From: Alphaproteobacteria bacterium
GTDB taxonomy: Bacteria; Pseudomonadota; Alphaproteobacteria; Sphingomonadales; Sphingomonadaceae
Length of the DNA stretch: 39,185 bases
Reading direction: 5' to 3'
Assembly (NCBI GenBank): GCA_003241875.1
Contig: QBLU01000014.1
Location: forward strand, 1-39,185
Each line of letters starts with the position of its first letter. The stretch's first letter is position 1. Shown here one piece after another: positions 17,635 to 26,005 of the stretch. The notes under the pieces were generated by a model, which ran no database searches, had not been told where the DNA came from, and saw only the letters and a program-made list of their open reading frames with translations. The position numbers and the translations under genes are program-made.

Positions 17635-19200
17635 ATGACCTTGGGCCCGAGTTTCGGCACGATATTTTCCGCCATCGGCAGTGCTGTCGATCCGGCGCAT
17701 CCAGCCACCATCCATGGCGACACGGTCACCAGCTGGGGTGATTTCGACCGGCGCACCGATGCCCTCGCGGCTGCCTGCCACGCCGCAGGCGCGGTGCCGG
17801 GCGACCGGATCGCGCATCTGATGCGCAACAGCCCGGCGTATCTCCAGACGACGATCGCCGGGTTCAAGGCGCGGCTGGTCCATGTCAACATCAACTATCG
17901 CTACACCGGCGAGGAGCTGTTCTACATCCTCGACAACAGCGATGCCGCAGTGCTCGCCTATGATGCCGAGTTCGAGCCGCTGGTCGCCAGCATCCGCGAC
18001 CGGCTGAAGGTAAAGCTGTTTCTGCAAGTCGGCGGCGAAGTGCCCGATTACGCACGTGATTTCGACACCGTCGCGGAAGGCGGCGGCGTGCTGCCCGAAC
18101 AGGCGCATAGTCCGGACGACATGCTGTTCATCTACACCGGCGGCACCACCGGCATGCCCAAGGGCGTGATGTGGGACCAGGGGGCGTTGTCCGCGATGCT
18201 GATGGCCAGCAACGGGATTGCGCCCGACATCGCCCTGCCGGGCTATCTCGACCTGTTGCGCAGCGGAATCGGCCGGTTGCGCAGTCTCGTCATGCCGCCG
18301 CTGATGCACGGCACCGGCTTCATCATCGCGCTGAGCACGCTGTCGCGCGGCGGCACCGTCGTCACCATGCCGGGCCAGGCTTTCGAGCCCGAGTTGGCGG
18401 TGGAAACCTGCCAGCACCTCGGCTGCGATTATGCCGTCATCGTCGGCGATGCCTTTGGCCGGCCGCTGCTGAAGGCGCTCGATGCCGGCCATGGCAGCAT
18501 CGCCTCGCTGGCGGTCATGATCTCCAGCGGCACCATGTGGTCGCCCGAGGTCAAGGCCGGACTGCTGCGCCATGCGCCGAACCTGATGATCGTCGATTCG
18601 CTCGGATCATCGGAAAGCCTGGGGCTGGGCAATTCGGTGCAGACCAGCGCCAATGCCGGCGCCGCCACGATCTTCAGCGCCGATGGCCAGACGCTGATCG
18701 TCGACGACGACCTGCGGCCGGTGCCGCCCGGCACCCGCGGCCGCATCGCCCGCGGCGGGTTGATCCCGCGAGGCTATTGGCGCGACGAGAAGAAAACAGC
18801 GGAAACCTTCGTCACCATCGACGGCACCCGCTATTCGATGGCCGGTGACTGGGCGATCATCGAGGCCGACGGCAGCTTCACCCTCCTCGGCCGCGGCAGC
18901 CAGTGCATCAATACCGCGGGCGAGAAGGTATTCCCCGAAGAGGTCGAGGAGACGCTGAAGACGCATCCCGCAGTCGACGACGCGCTGGTGTTCGGCATCG
19001 CCGACGACAAATGGGGCCAGGCGGTGACAGCAGTGGTCGAGGCGCCGCGCGGCGCCGATCCGGAGGCGCTGCGGGCGCACGTGCGAACGCACCTCGCCGG
19101 CTACAAGACGCCGAAGCGGGTAATCATCGTCGACAAGGTCCCGCGCGCGCCGAACGGCAAGGCCGACTATGCCGCGGCGCGGGAAATGATCGGGGTGTAG
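17635..19200 (+). CDS. Acyl-CoA synthetase (ANL superfamily, FadD-like)
   Basis: ATP-dependent activation of a carboxylic acid to its CoA thioester by way of an acyl-adenylate. The 521-residue protein has the AMP-binding P-loop YTGGTTGMPKGVMW at about 166-179, SGTMWSPEVK and DSLGSSE (A5-like) in the middle, the hinge GRGSQCINTAGEKVFPEEVEE region, and the C-terminal catalytic lysine in PNGKADY. The substrate cannot be read from the sequence; medium/long-chain fatty or steroid-ring acids are typical for relatives in this order. Start: GGGGAG at 17623-17628 abuts the ATG at 17629 but is correctly spaced (6 nt) for the ATG at 17635, so the latter is preferred. It is followed convergently by rpmE. 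Confidence 0.9.
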   Translation: MTLGPSFGTIFSAIGSAVDPAHPATIHGDTVTSWGDFDRRTDALAAACHAAGAVPGDRIAHLMRNSPAYLQTTIAGFKARLVHVNINYRYTGEELFYILDNSDAAVLAYDAEFEPLVASIRDRLKVKLFLQVGGEVPDYARDFDTVAEGGGVLPEQAHSPDDMLFIYTGGTTGMPKGVMWDQGALSAMLMASNGIAPDIALPGYLDLLRSGIGRLRSLVMPPLMHGTGFIIALSTLSRGGTVVTMPGQAFEPELAVETCQHLGCDYAVIVGDAFGRPLLKALDAGHGSIASLAVMISSGTMWSPEVKAGLLRHAPNLMIVDSLGSSESLGLGNSVQTSANAGAATIFSADGQTLIVDDDLRPVPPGTRGRIARGGLIPRGYWRDEKKTAETFVTIDGTRYSMAGDWAIIEADGSFTLLGRGSQCINTAGEKVFPEEVEETLKTHPAVDDALVFGIADDKWGQAVTAVVEAPRGADPEALRAHVRTHLAGYKTPKRVIIVDKVPRAPNGKADYAAAREMIGV

Positions 19201-19214
19201 CGCCGGACACCACC

Positions 19215-19275
19215 GACGGGTTCGCCGCGCTTATCACGCGGCGCCCCGATGGCGGGTCTTGCGCCTCTCGACGCG
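19215..19275 (-). repeat. 61-nt structured intergenic element, copy A
   Basis: Fills most of the 76-bp gap between the convergent stops of the acyl-CoA ligase gene and rpmE. Read on the plus strand: GACGGGTTCG, a 17-nt self-complementary core (stem 19223-19229 with 19237-19243 when the flanking CG pair is included), then 34 nt containing GGTCTTGCGCC. A second copy is at 36626-36686: flanks match 39 of 44, core only 4 of 17, yet both cores fold. Listed on the minus strand because both copies follow minus-strand genes. Likely a 3' UTR structure or terminator; no T-run. Confidence 0.8.
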
Positions 19276-19276
19276 C

Positions 19277-19510
19277 TTACGCCGTCTTGTTCAATCCGAA
19301 GCCCGAGAAGCGCTTGTTGAAGCGCGCCACCTGCCCACCGGCATCGAGCATCTTGCCGGCGCCGCCGACCCAGGCCGGGTGCGAGGTCGGATCGATGTCG
19401 AGCGCCAACGTGTCGCCTTCCTTGCCGTAGGTCGAACGCGTCTTGTACTCGGTGCCGTCGGTCATCTTGACGGTGATGCTGTGGTAATCGGGGTGGATAC
19501 CGGACTTCAT
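19277..19510 (-). CDS. rpmE: 50S ribosomal protein L31
   Basis: Ribosomal protein bL31, 77 residues, at the central protuberance of the large subunit. The family core is clear: [18 protein letters not shown] at the start, a [15 protein letters not shown] middle, SHPAW, and the C-terminal FNKRFSGFG. It lacks the four zinc cysteines of the C+ form, as usual in alphaproteobacteria. Start ATG at 19510 is unambiguous. Diverges from the B12 operon across 419 bp, most of which is the cobalamin riboswitch of that operon; its own promoter must lie in about 19511-19640. Confidence 0.96.
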   Translation of the reverse strand: MKSGIHPDYHSITVKMTDGTEYKTRSTYGKEGDTLALDIDPTSHPAWVGGAGKMLDAGGQVARFNKRFSGFGLNKTA

Positions 19511-19639
19511 GGCAAGGACTTTCCTGGGTGCGGCTGGTTCCGACCAGCCAGGGGAAGCGGCGCGCATAGCCGTCTTGCCGGGCAATTGCAACGTTGCGCT
19601 GCGCCCGTGGCTGGCATATCCCTGCCCTCGGACGGTGCT

Positions 19640-19812
19640 GCGCGCAAGCGTGGTTAAAAGGGAAGCCGGTGAAAATCCGGTGCTGTGCCCGCAACTGTAA
19701 GCGGCGAGCCCCTGCTCCACATGCCACTGGCGAAACGGGAAACCGTCAACCGGGAAGGCGGAGCAAGGGCGTTCGAGCCGTGAGCCAGGAAACCTGCCGT
19801 CCCTGGTCGTCC
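19640..19812 (+). ncRNA. Cobalamin riboswitch
   Basis: Shows the conserved AdoCbl-type aptamer landmarks in order: GGTTAAAAGGGAA near 19652, the GCCGGTGAAAATCCGG hairpin (19665-19680), GTGCCCGCAACTGTAAGCGG (19685-19704), GGGAAGGCGGAGCAAGGGC (about 19752-19770) and the B12 box GAGCCAGGAAACCTGCC (19782-19798). Edges are approximate because the P1 pairing is not sharply defined. It lies 130 nt upstream of btuB; by family knowledge, cobalamin binding would repress the uptake operon. The likely expression platform is a separate stem over the btuB ribosome site. Confidence 0.96.
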
Positions 19813-19860
19813 CATGCCTGCCGGGTCCAGCGGAGCGTGTAACGGGAACGCGAATCCTCG

Positions 19861-19925
19861 CGTCCTTCGTTTGCGGCGGCTTCAAAGCTGTGGCACGCCT
19901 GTGTTCAGGCGTGAACGAAGGGACG
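19861..19925 (+). promoter_or_regulatory. btuB: RBS-sequestering stem before btuB
   Basis: Bases 19861-19871 pair with 19914-19925 (11 pairs with one bulged G), burying the AAGGG ribosome site of btuB (19918-19922). Inside it a perfect 8-bp hairpin (19894-19901 with 19906-19913, loop TGTT) stacks directly on the stem. This is the expected position of a translational expression platform for the riboswitch upstream. Confidence 0.7.
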
Positions 19926-19929
19926 CAAG

Positions 19930-21813
19930 ATGTTGTTTTATTTGGCCTTGGCTGCGGTCGGGCCGCTTCCCACCACCGATGATGCCGTGTTTGACGAGGC
20001 GCGTGATCCGATCACCGTCACCGCCTCGCGTGAAGCCGTGCCGGTCGCGCTGTCGGGCACTGCCCTGACCATCATCGACCGCGCCACCATCGACGCGCTG
20101 GCGCTGCCGCTGGTGAAGGACTATCTGACCCTCGCGCCCAGCGTCGCGGTCAGCCAGTCGGGGCCGCTGGGTGCGCAGACCCAGGTCCGCATTCGCGGTG
20201 CCGAGGCCAACCACACCATCACCTTCATCGACGGCATCGACGTCACCGATCCGGCGTCGTCGGGCGAATTCCGCTATGAAACCCTGCTCGCCGCCGGCAT
20301 CGACCGCATCGAGGTGCTGCGCGGGCCGCAATCGGCGCTGTGGGGCAGCCAGGCGATCGGCGGCGTCGTCAATATCCTGACGCGCAGCGACACCGGAGTG
20401 TACGGCGAGGCCCAGGGCGGCTCGCTCGGCACCTTCCGCGCCGGCGCCGGCGGCGGCTACGCCAGCGGCGAGACCAGGATCAGCGGCCAGGCCAGCTATT
20501 TGACGTCGAAGGGTTATGACATTGCCAGCAGCGGCGGCGACAAGGATGGTTATCAGAACCTGACCCTGCATGCCAAGGCACTGACCAAACCGACTGGAAA
20601 CACAACGGTTTCGTTGGTCGGCCGCTATGTCACTTCCAACAGCAAGTTCGACGATTTCGACTATGTCGCCGGCGTGCCGCTCGACGCGCCGCTCGCCAGC
20701 CGCAGCCGCCAATTGGCGTTGAAGGCCCAGGGCGGCATCAAGCTGCTCGACGACCGCTGGAGCAACGATGTGTCGGTACTGTTCACCGACACCGCCAACA
20801 TCAACCGCATCGCCGATGCCTTCCAGAACCGGTCAGACGGCGGCCGGCTGATATTTCGCTACCAGTCCAGCCTGACCGCCGAGACCGGTGCTGCACGGCA
20901 TCGCTTCACTGCCGCGCTCGAGCATGATCGTGAGCGCTTCACCAGCACCGACGCCGACCCGACGGCGCTGTCGAACCAGTCGCGCAGCCGGCTGCAGACC
21001 AGCCTGGTCGGCGAATATCGGCTCGATGTCGGCGATTGGCTCGGCGGCGGCGTCGCCGTCCGGCGGGACTGGAACAACCGCTTTGCCGACACGACGACGG
21101 TGCGCGCCACCGCCGCCGTCCGGCCCGGCGCCGGCTTTGCCGTGCATGGCAGCTATGGCACCGGCATCGCCGACCCGACGTTCTTCGATCTCTACGGCTT
21201 TTTCCCCGGCTTCTTCGTCGGCAATCCGGGGCTGAAGCCCGAGCGTAGCCGCAGCTGGGACCTCGGCGCCGGTTGGAGCAACGCCGCCTACGGGCTTGAT
21301 ATCACATATTATCACGCCACGCTCGATGACGAGATCGTCTCGACGTTCGATCCGACGACCTTCCTGTCGGGCGTCGCCAACGCCAACGGCCGCAGCCGCC
21401 GCAAGGGGCTGGAGGCGACGGTCACGGCGCGGCCGGTCGACGGCCTGACGCTCAGCGCGAGCTACGCCTGGCTCGATGCGACGCAGCAGACGGTCGCCGC
21501 CGGATTGCAGCTGCGCGAGGTCCGGCGCCCGCGCCATTCGGGCAGCGTGACCGCGGCCTGGGCAAGCAAGACCTTCGACCTCGCCGCCAGCGCCGCCATC
21601 ACCGGTGCCCGCGACGACACCGATTTCGCGCGCTTCGTGACGGTGCGGCTGGCACCCTATACGCTGCTGACGGTGTCGGGGGCGATCCATGTCACGCCAA
21701 GGGTGGACGTTACCGGGCGCATCGAGAACGCGCTCGATCGGTCATACCAGGACGTGTTCGCCTATCGCACGCCGGGGCTTACCGTGCACGGCGGCGTGCG
21801 GGTGCGGCTGTAG
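19930..21813 (+). CDS. btuB: TonB-dependent vitamin B12 receptor BtuB
   Basis: Outer-membrane transporter that takes up cobalamin using TonB energy. 627 residues: a short hydrophobic leader, a TonB box (DPITVTAS near 26-33), a plug domain ([58 protein letters not shown]) and a 22-strand barrel to the C-terminus, which ends in VRVRL. The B12 specificity rests on the cobalamin riboswitch upstream and btuFCD downstream. An in-frame TGA at 19912 means translation cannot start earlier than 19930, which leaves a leader without the usual positively charged N-terminus. btuF starts 24 bases after the stop. Confidence 0.93.
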   Translation: MLFYLALAAVGPLPTTDDAVFDEARDPITVTASREAVPVALSGTALTIIDRATIDALALPLVKDYLTLAPSVAVSQSGPLGAQTQVRIRGAEANHTITFIDGIDVTDPASSGEFRYETLLAAGIDRIEVLRGPQSALWGSQAIGGVVNILTRSDTGVYGEAQGGSLGTFRAGAGGGYASGETRISGQASYLTSKGYDIASSGGDKDGYQNLTLHAKALTKPTGNTTVSLVGRYVTSNSKFDDFDYVAGVPLDAPLASRSRQLALKAQGGIKLLDDRWSNDVSVLFTDTANINRIADAFQNRSDGGRLIFRYQSSLTAETGAARHRFTAALEHDRERFTSTDADPTALSNQSRSRLQTSLVGEYRLDVGDWLGGGVAVRRDWNNRFADTTTVRATAAVRPGAGFAVHGSYGTGIADPTFFDLYGFFPGFFVGNPGLKPERSRSWDLGAGWSNAAYGLDITYYHATLDDEIVSTFDPTTFLSGVANANGRSRRKGLEATVTARPVDGLTLSASYAWLDATQQTVAAGLQLREVRRPRHSGSVTAAWASKTFDLAASAAITGARDDTDFARFVTVRLAPYTLLTVSGAIHVTPRVDVTGRIENALDRSYQDVFAYRTPGLTVHGGVRVRL

Positions 21814-21837
21814 GGAGCAGGCGATGGGGTTGCGGGC

Positions 21838-22704
21838 ATGAAGCGGGTGGCGGCATCGGGGCTGGCGGCGGCGACGCTGCTGGTCGCCGTGTCCGCCGTC
21901 GCCAGCCTACCGACACTGGCGCCGAAGCCGCCGCCGGCGCTGGCGCTCGACCTGCCCGCGCCGCCGGCGCCGGTGCGGCCGCGCCGCGTCGCCAGCCTCA
22001 ACCTCTGTACCGACGAACTGGCGCTGTTGCTGGCCGCGCCCGGCCAGCTGGTCTCCATCAGCCGGCTGGGCGCGGAGCCGCGGGAGACGCCGGTGGCGAC
22101 GCGGGCGCGCGGGTTGGCGCGCAACCGCGGCCGGGTCACCGATATCGTCGCACTGCAGCCCGACCTGGTGCTGACCAGCGCCGGCGATGCCAGCGCCGCG
22201 ACCGCGGCGCGGCGGCTGGGCTTTGCCGTCGTCAATGTCGTGCAGCCGCGCAGCCTCGCCGAGGTCAGCGCCAACATTCGGCAGGTGGCACGCGCGCTCG
22301 ACCGCGCGGCGGCGGGCGAGGCGCTGATCGCCCGCATGCTCGCCGACCTCGGGCCGCGCCCGAGCGCGCCGGTACCTGCGCTGATTATCGGCGGCGGTGG
22401 TCAGACGATTGCTGCCGATGGGTTGTCGGCGCAATGGCTGCGGCACGCCGGCCTGCAGCAGCAGCGGGTAACACGCGGCCAGGTCGATCTCGAGCGCCTT
22501 CTCAGCGACCCGCCGCAAGTGCTTGTGATTTCCCGTTATTACCCGGGTCAGATGTCGGCAAACCAGAACTGGCTGGCGCATCCGGCGATCGCCGCCCTGC
22601 CCGCCGCTGTGCAGCGCATCGAAACCGATGGCCGGGTGTGGACCTGTGGCGGCCCGCTGGTCGCCGCCGAAGTGGCGCGGCTGCGCGCCCTGGTGCGACG
22701 GTGA
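21838..22704 (+). CDS. btuF: Cobalamin ABC transporter substrate-binding protein BtuF
   Basis: Periplasmic binding protein (helical-backbone, class III) that delivers B12 to BtuCD. The 288-residue product has an N-terminal hydrophobic helix (about 8-25) and then an unusual Pro/Ala-rich spacer (26-48, PKPPPALALDLPAPPAP) before the domain begins at RRVASLNLCTDELALLL. Other family landmarks are DIVALQPDLVLT and the C-terminal VWTCGGPLVAAEVARL. The spacer without a lipobox cysteine suggests a cleaved or membrane-tethered form. Its TGA overlaps the GTG start of btuC as GTGA, so subunits are translationally coupled. Confidence 0.9.
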   Translation: MKRVAASGLAAATLLVAVSAVASLPTLAPKPPPALALDLPAPPAPVRPRRVASLNLCTDELALLLAAPGQLVSISRLGAEPRETPVATRARGLARNRGRVTDIVALQPDLVLTSAGDASAATAARRLGFAVVNVVQPRSLAEVSANIRQVARALDRAAAGEALIARMLADLGPRPSAPVPALIIGGGGQTIAADGLSAQWLRHAGLQQQRVTRGQVDLERLLSDPPQVLVISRYYPGQMSANQNWLAHPAIAALPAAVQRIETDGRVWTCGGPLVAAEVARLRALVRR

Positions 22705-23648
22705 CGCGGCTGCCGGCGGTGCTGGCGCTGGCATTGTTGCCGCTGGTGCTGGCGTCGCTGTTCTGGGACCCGGCGATGCTGCGCGCGGTGGCGGAGCGCG
22801 ATCCGGCGCTGGCACGGACGATCCTGATGGAGCTGCGGCTGCCGCGCACCGCGCTGGCGGTGCTGATCGGCGGCGCGCTCGGCCTTGGCGGCGCGGCGAT
22901 GCAGGGGCTGTTGCGCAATGCGCTGGCGTCGCCCGATGTGCTGGGGCCGTCGACGGGCGCGTCGCTGGGCGCGGTGTTCGCCGGCTATTTCCTCGGCGGC
23001 GGTGTGCTGGCGGTGGCGGCGGGCGGCATGGCCGGTGCGCTGGTGGCGCTGGCGCTGCTGCTGGCGCTGGCCGGCCCGGCGGCAGGCACGGCGACGCTGG
23101 TGCTGGCCGGCGTAGCGATCTCGGCGCTGGCGGGGGCGCTGGTCAACCTGGCGCTCAGCCTCGCGCCGTCGCCCTATGCGCTTTACGACGTGATGTTCTG
23201 GCTGCTCGGCTCGCTCGCCGATCGCAGCCTGCCGCAGCTCGGCATCGCGGCGCCGATCATCCTCGTCGCCGGTGCCTTGCTGTTGCGCCAGGCGCGATCG
23301 CTCGACAGCCTGGCGCTCGGCGAGGACGTCGCCGAAACGTTGGGAGTCGACGTCGCGCGGCTGCGCTGGACGGTGGTCGTGGCCACCGGCGTCATGGTCG
23401 GCGCCGGGGTGGCGGTGGCCGGCAGCATCGGTTTCGTCGGCCTGGTGGTGCCGCATCTCGTGCGGCCGCTGGTCGGCAACCGGCCGGGCGCGACGCTGCT
23501 GCCGGCGATGCTGGCCGGCGCCGTGCTGCTGGTCGCCGCCGACATGGCGGTGCGGGTGCCGGTCAACGGCCAGGAACTGAAGCTGGGCGTGCTGACGGCG
23601 CTGCTCGGCGCGCCGTTTTTCCTCTGGCTGGTGGTCAAGGGTCGATGA
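22701..23648 (+). CDS. btuC: Cobalamin ABC transporter permease BtuC
   Basis: FecCD-family inner-membrane permease, 315 residues, about ten hydrophobic helices. Family motifs: LRLPRTALAVLIGGALGLGGAAMQGLLRNALASPDVLGPSTGASLGAV region at 44-95 and the C-terminal SIGFVGLVVPHLVRPLVGN region at 241-259, the latter contacting the ATPase. The GTG start at 22701 overlaps the btuF stop; the longer open frame from 22434 runs inside btuF and is not used. Its stop overlaps the btuD start as ATGA. Confidence 0.93.
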   Translation: MTRLPAVLALALLPLVLASLFWDPAMLRAVAERDPALARTILMELRLPRTALAVLIGGALGLGGAAMQGLLRNALASPDVLGPSTGASLGAVFAGYFLGGGVLAVAAGGMAGALVALALLLALAGPAAGTATLVLAGVAISALAGALVNLALSLAPSPYALYDVMFWLLGSLADRSLPQLGIAAPIILVAGALLLRQARSLDSLALGEDVAETLGVDVARLRWTVVVATGVMVGAGVAVAGSIGFVGLVVPHLVRPLVGNRPGATLLPAMLAGAVLLVAADMAVRVPVNGQELKLGVLTALLGAPFFLWLVVKGR

Positions 23649-24364
23649 GCCTTGCCGCCACCGCGCTCGCCCGGCCGCCGATGCTGGGGGCGACCGATAT
23701 CGTGCTCCACCCGGGCGCGCTGGTCGGTCTCGTCGGCCCCAACGGCGCCGGCAAGACGACACTGCTGCGCGCGCTGGCCGGGCTGGGGCATGGGCCCGGC
23801 ACGGTCACGCTCGACGGGACCCCGCTCGCGGTGCTGCCGGCCCGGCTGCGCGCCGCGCGGCTGGCGTGGCTGCCGGCGGATCGCGACGTTGCCTGGCCGA
23901 TGCGGGCGCGGGATGTCGTCGCGCTGGGGCTGGCCGGCGCCGGCAACGACGATGCCGTGGCCGATGCGCTCGCCCGTGCCGACGCCGCGGCCTTTGCCGA
24001 TCGCCGCGTCGATACGCTGTCGACGGGAGAGCGCGCGCGGGTGCTGCTCGCCCGCGCGCTGGTCAACAGGCCGGCGGTGCTGCTGCTCGATGAACCGACC
24101 GCCAATCTCGATCCCGGCCACCGCCTGCATGTCATGGACCTGTTGCGCGCCGAGGCCGGGCGCGGCGCCATCGTGCTGGTGGCGCTGCACGATCTCGATC
24201 TCGCGATGACGCGCTGCGACCGGCTGCTGCTGGTCGCCGACGGCGCGCTGGTCGCCGATGGACCGCCGGCCGAAGTGCTCGATGCGGCGCGGCTGGCGGC
24301 GATCTTCGGCGTGGCGCGGTCGGCCGAGGGCTGGGTCACGGCAGGGCGCAGCGTCGCGCCTTGA
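23645..24364 (+). CDS. btuD: Cobalamin ABC transporter ATP-binding protein BtuD
   Basis: ATPase subunit powering B12 import, 239 residues. Walker [10 protein letters not shown] at 31-39, signature loop LSTGE at 124-128 (consensus LSGGQ, here with Thr and Glu), Walker [13 protein letters not shown] at 144-155 and the switch histidine His181 in ALHDLDLA. The expected Q-loop region is [10 protein letters not shown] (73-82): an aspartate or arginine stands near the usual glutamine, which is a deviation worth noting. Start ATG overlaps the btuC stop by 3 bases. Last gene of the B12 operon; the carboxylase gene starts 32 nt later. Confidence 0.92.
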   Translation: MSLAATALARPPMLGATDIVLHPGALVGLVGPNGAGKTTLLRALAGLGHGPGTVTLDGTPLAVLPARLRAARLAWLPADRDVAWPMRARDVVALGLAGAGNDDAVADALARADAAAFADRRVDTLSTGERARVLLARALVNRPAVLLLDEPTANLDPGHRLHVMDLLRAEAGRGAIVLVALHDLDLAMTRCDRLLLVADGALVADGPPAEVLDAARLAAIFGVARSAEGWVTAGRSVAP

Positions 24365-24396
24365 GGAATGCGCCGGCTCGCGCCATAGGTTTCGCC

Positions 24397-25977
24397 ATGC
24401 CCAGCATCGGAACTCCCCTCCCCCCCGGCCCGGACAGCAAGGCCAACGCTGCCGCGACGGCCGCGCTCGTCGCCGACCTGAAGGCCAAGATCGCCAAGAT
24501 CGCCCTTGGCGGCCCCGAAGCGTCGCGCGATCGCCATGTCGCGCGCGGCAAGTTGCTGCCGCGCCAGCGCGTCGAGGCGCTGCTCGATCCCGGCACGGCG
24601 TTCCTGGAAATCGGGCAACTCGCCGCCGATGGCGTCTATGGCGAGGACGTGCCCGCCGCCGGCATGATCGCCGGCGTCGGCCAGGTTTCGGGCAGGCTGT
24701 GCGTCGTCGTCGCCAATGACGCGACGGTGAAGGGCGGCAGCTATTACCCGCTGACCGTGAAGAAGCATCTGCGCGCGCAGGAAATCGCCGCGCAGAACGG
24801 GCTGCCGTGTGTCTATCTCGTCGATTCGGGCGGCGCCAACCTGCCGCGGCAGGACGAGGTGTTCCCCGACCGTGACCATTTCGGGCGAATCTTCTTCAAC
24901 CAGGCCAACATGTCGGCGCTGGGGATTTCGCAGATCGCCGTTGTCATGGGCAGTTGCACCGCCGGCGGCGCCTATGTGCCGGCAATGGCCGACGAATCGA
25001 TCATCGTCCGCGACCAGGGCACCATCTTCCTCGGCGGCCCGCCGCTGGTGAAGGCTGCGACCGGCGAGGAAGTGACCGCCGAGGAACTCGGCGGCGGCGA
25101 TATCCACACCCGGCTGTCGGGGGTCGCCGACCATCTCGCCGACGACGACGAGGATGCGTTGCGCATCGCCCGCAGCATCGTCGCCACCCTGCCCGTTCCG
25201 GCCTCGGTCGCGCCAGTCCCAAGCCGGCCGCCGCTGTTCGATCCGGCCGAGCTGCACAGCCTGGCGCCGCTCGATACCCGCCACCCCGTCGATGTCCATG
25301 AAGTCATCGCGCGCATCGTCGACGGGTCGGACCTCCACGCCTTCAAGCCGCGCTTTGGCGAGACGCTGGTCACCGGTTTCGCCCATGTCGAGGGCTATCC
25401 GGTCGCCATCCTTGCCAACAACGGCATCCTGTTTTCCGAATCCGCGCAAAAGGGCGCGCATTTCATCGAGCTGGCCTGCCAGCGGCGCATCCCGCTGCTG
25501 TTCCTGCAGAATATCTCGGGCTTCATGGTCGGTAAGCGCTTCGAACAGGAAGGCATCGCCAAGCACGGCGCCAAGCTGGTGACGGCGGTAGCCTGCGCCG
25601 CGGTACCCAAGATCACCGTGGTGACCGGCGGCAGCTTTGGCGCCGGCAATTACGGCATGTGCGGCCGCGCCTATTCGCCCCGCTTCCTGTGGATGTGGCC
25701 CAATGCGCGGATCAGCGTGATGGGCGGCGAACAGGCGGCGAGCGTGCTGGCGACGGTGAAATCGGGCGGTTTCAAGAACAAGACCGAAGAAGAAGCCTTC
25801 AAGAAGCCGATCCGCGAGCAATATGATCGCGAGGGCCACCCGTACCACGCCAGCGCCCGGCTGTGGGATGACGGCGTGATCGACCCCGCCGACACGCGCG
25901 CGGTGGTGGCGCTGTCACTGGCCGCGAGCCTGCAGCAGCCGGTGCCGGAGACGCGGTTCGGCACGTTCCGGATGTAG
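24397..25977 (+). CDS. Acyl-CoA carboxylase beta subunit (methylcrotonoyl-CoA type)
   Basis: Carboxyltransferase subunit of a biotin-dependent acyl-CoA carboxylase, 526 residues. The crotonase-like N and C halves are both present: [18 protein letters not shown] and [16 protein letters not shown] in the N half, [25 protein letters not shown] and [19 protein letters not shown] in the C half. These segments are those of the leucine-degradation enzyme MccB rather than propionyl-CoA carboxylase PccB. No biotin carboxylase/BCCP subunit is adjacent, so the usual liu/mcc cluster is missing here and substrate assignment is by sequence pattern only. Start MPSIGTPL is preferred; an in-frame TTG at 24361 overlaps the btuD stop. 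Confidence 0.88.
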   Translation: MPSIGTPLPPGPDSKANAAATAALVADLKAKIAKIALGGPEASRDRHVARGKLLPRQRVEALLDPGTAFLEIGQLAADGVYGEDVPAAGMIAGVGQVSGRLCVVVANDATVKGGSYYPLTVKKHLRAQEIAAQNGLPCVYLVDSGGANLPRQDEVFPDRDHFGRIFFNQANMSALGISQIAVVMGSCTAGGAYVPAMADESIIVRDQGTIFLGGPPLVKAATGEEVTAEELGGGDIHTRLSGVADHLADDDEDALRIARSIVATLPVPASVAPVPSRPPLFDPAELHSLAPLDTRHPVDVHEVIARIVDGSDLHAFKPRFGETLVTGFAHVEGYPVAILANNGILFSESAQKGAHFIELACQRRIPLLFLQNISGFMVGKRFEQEGIAKHGAKLVTAVACAAVPKITVVTGGSFGAGNYGMCGRAYSPRFLWMWPNARISVMGGEQAASVLATVKSGGFKNKTEEEAFKKPIREQYDREGHPYHASARLWDDGVIDPADTRAVVALSLAASLQQPVPETRFGTFRM

Positions 25978-26005
25978 TTTGCGGCAACCGCAGGGAACCT
26001 CCGGC

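Noticed and set aside
23635-25848. 737-residue minus-strand open frame over btuD and the carboxylase gene
   Set aside because: Antisense to two genes with intact catalytic motifs; no recognisable protein features.
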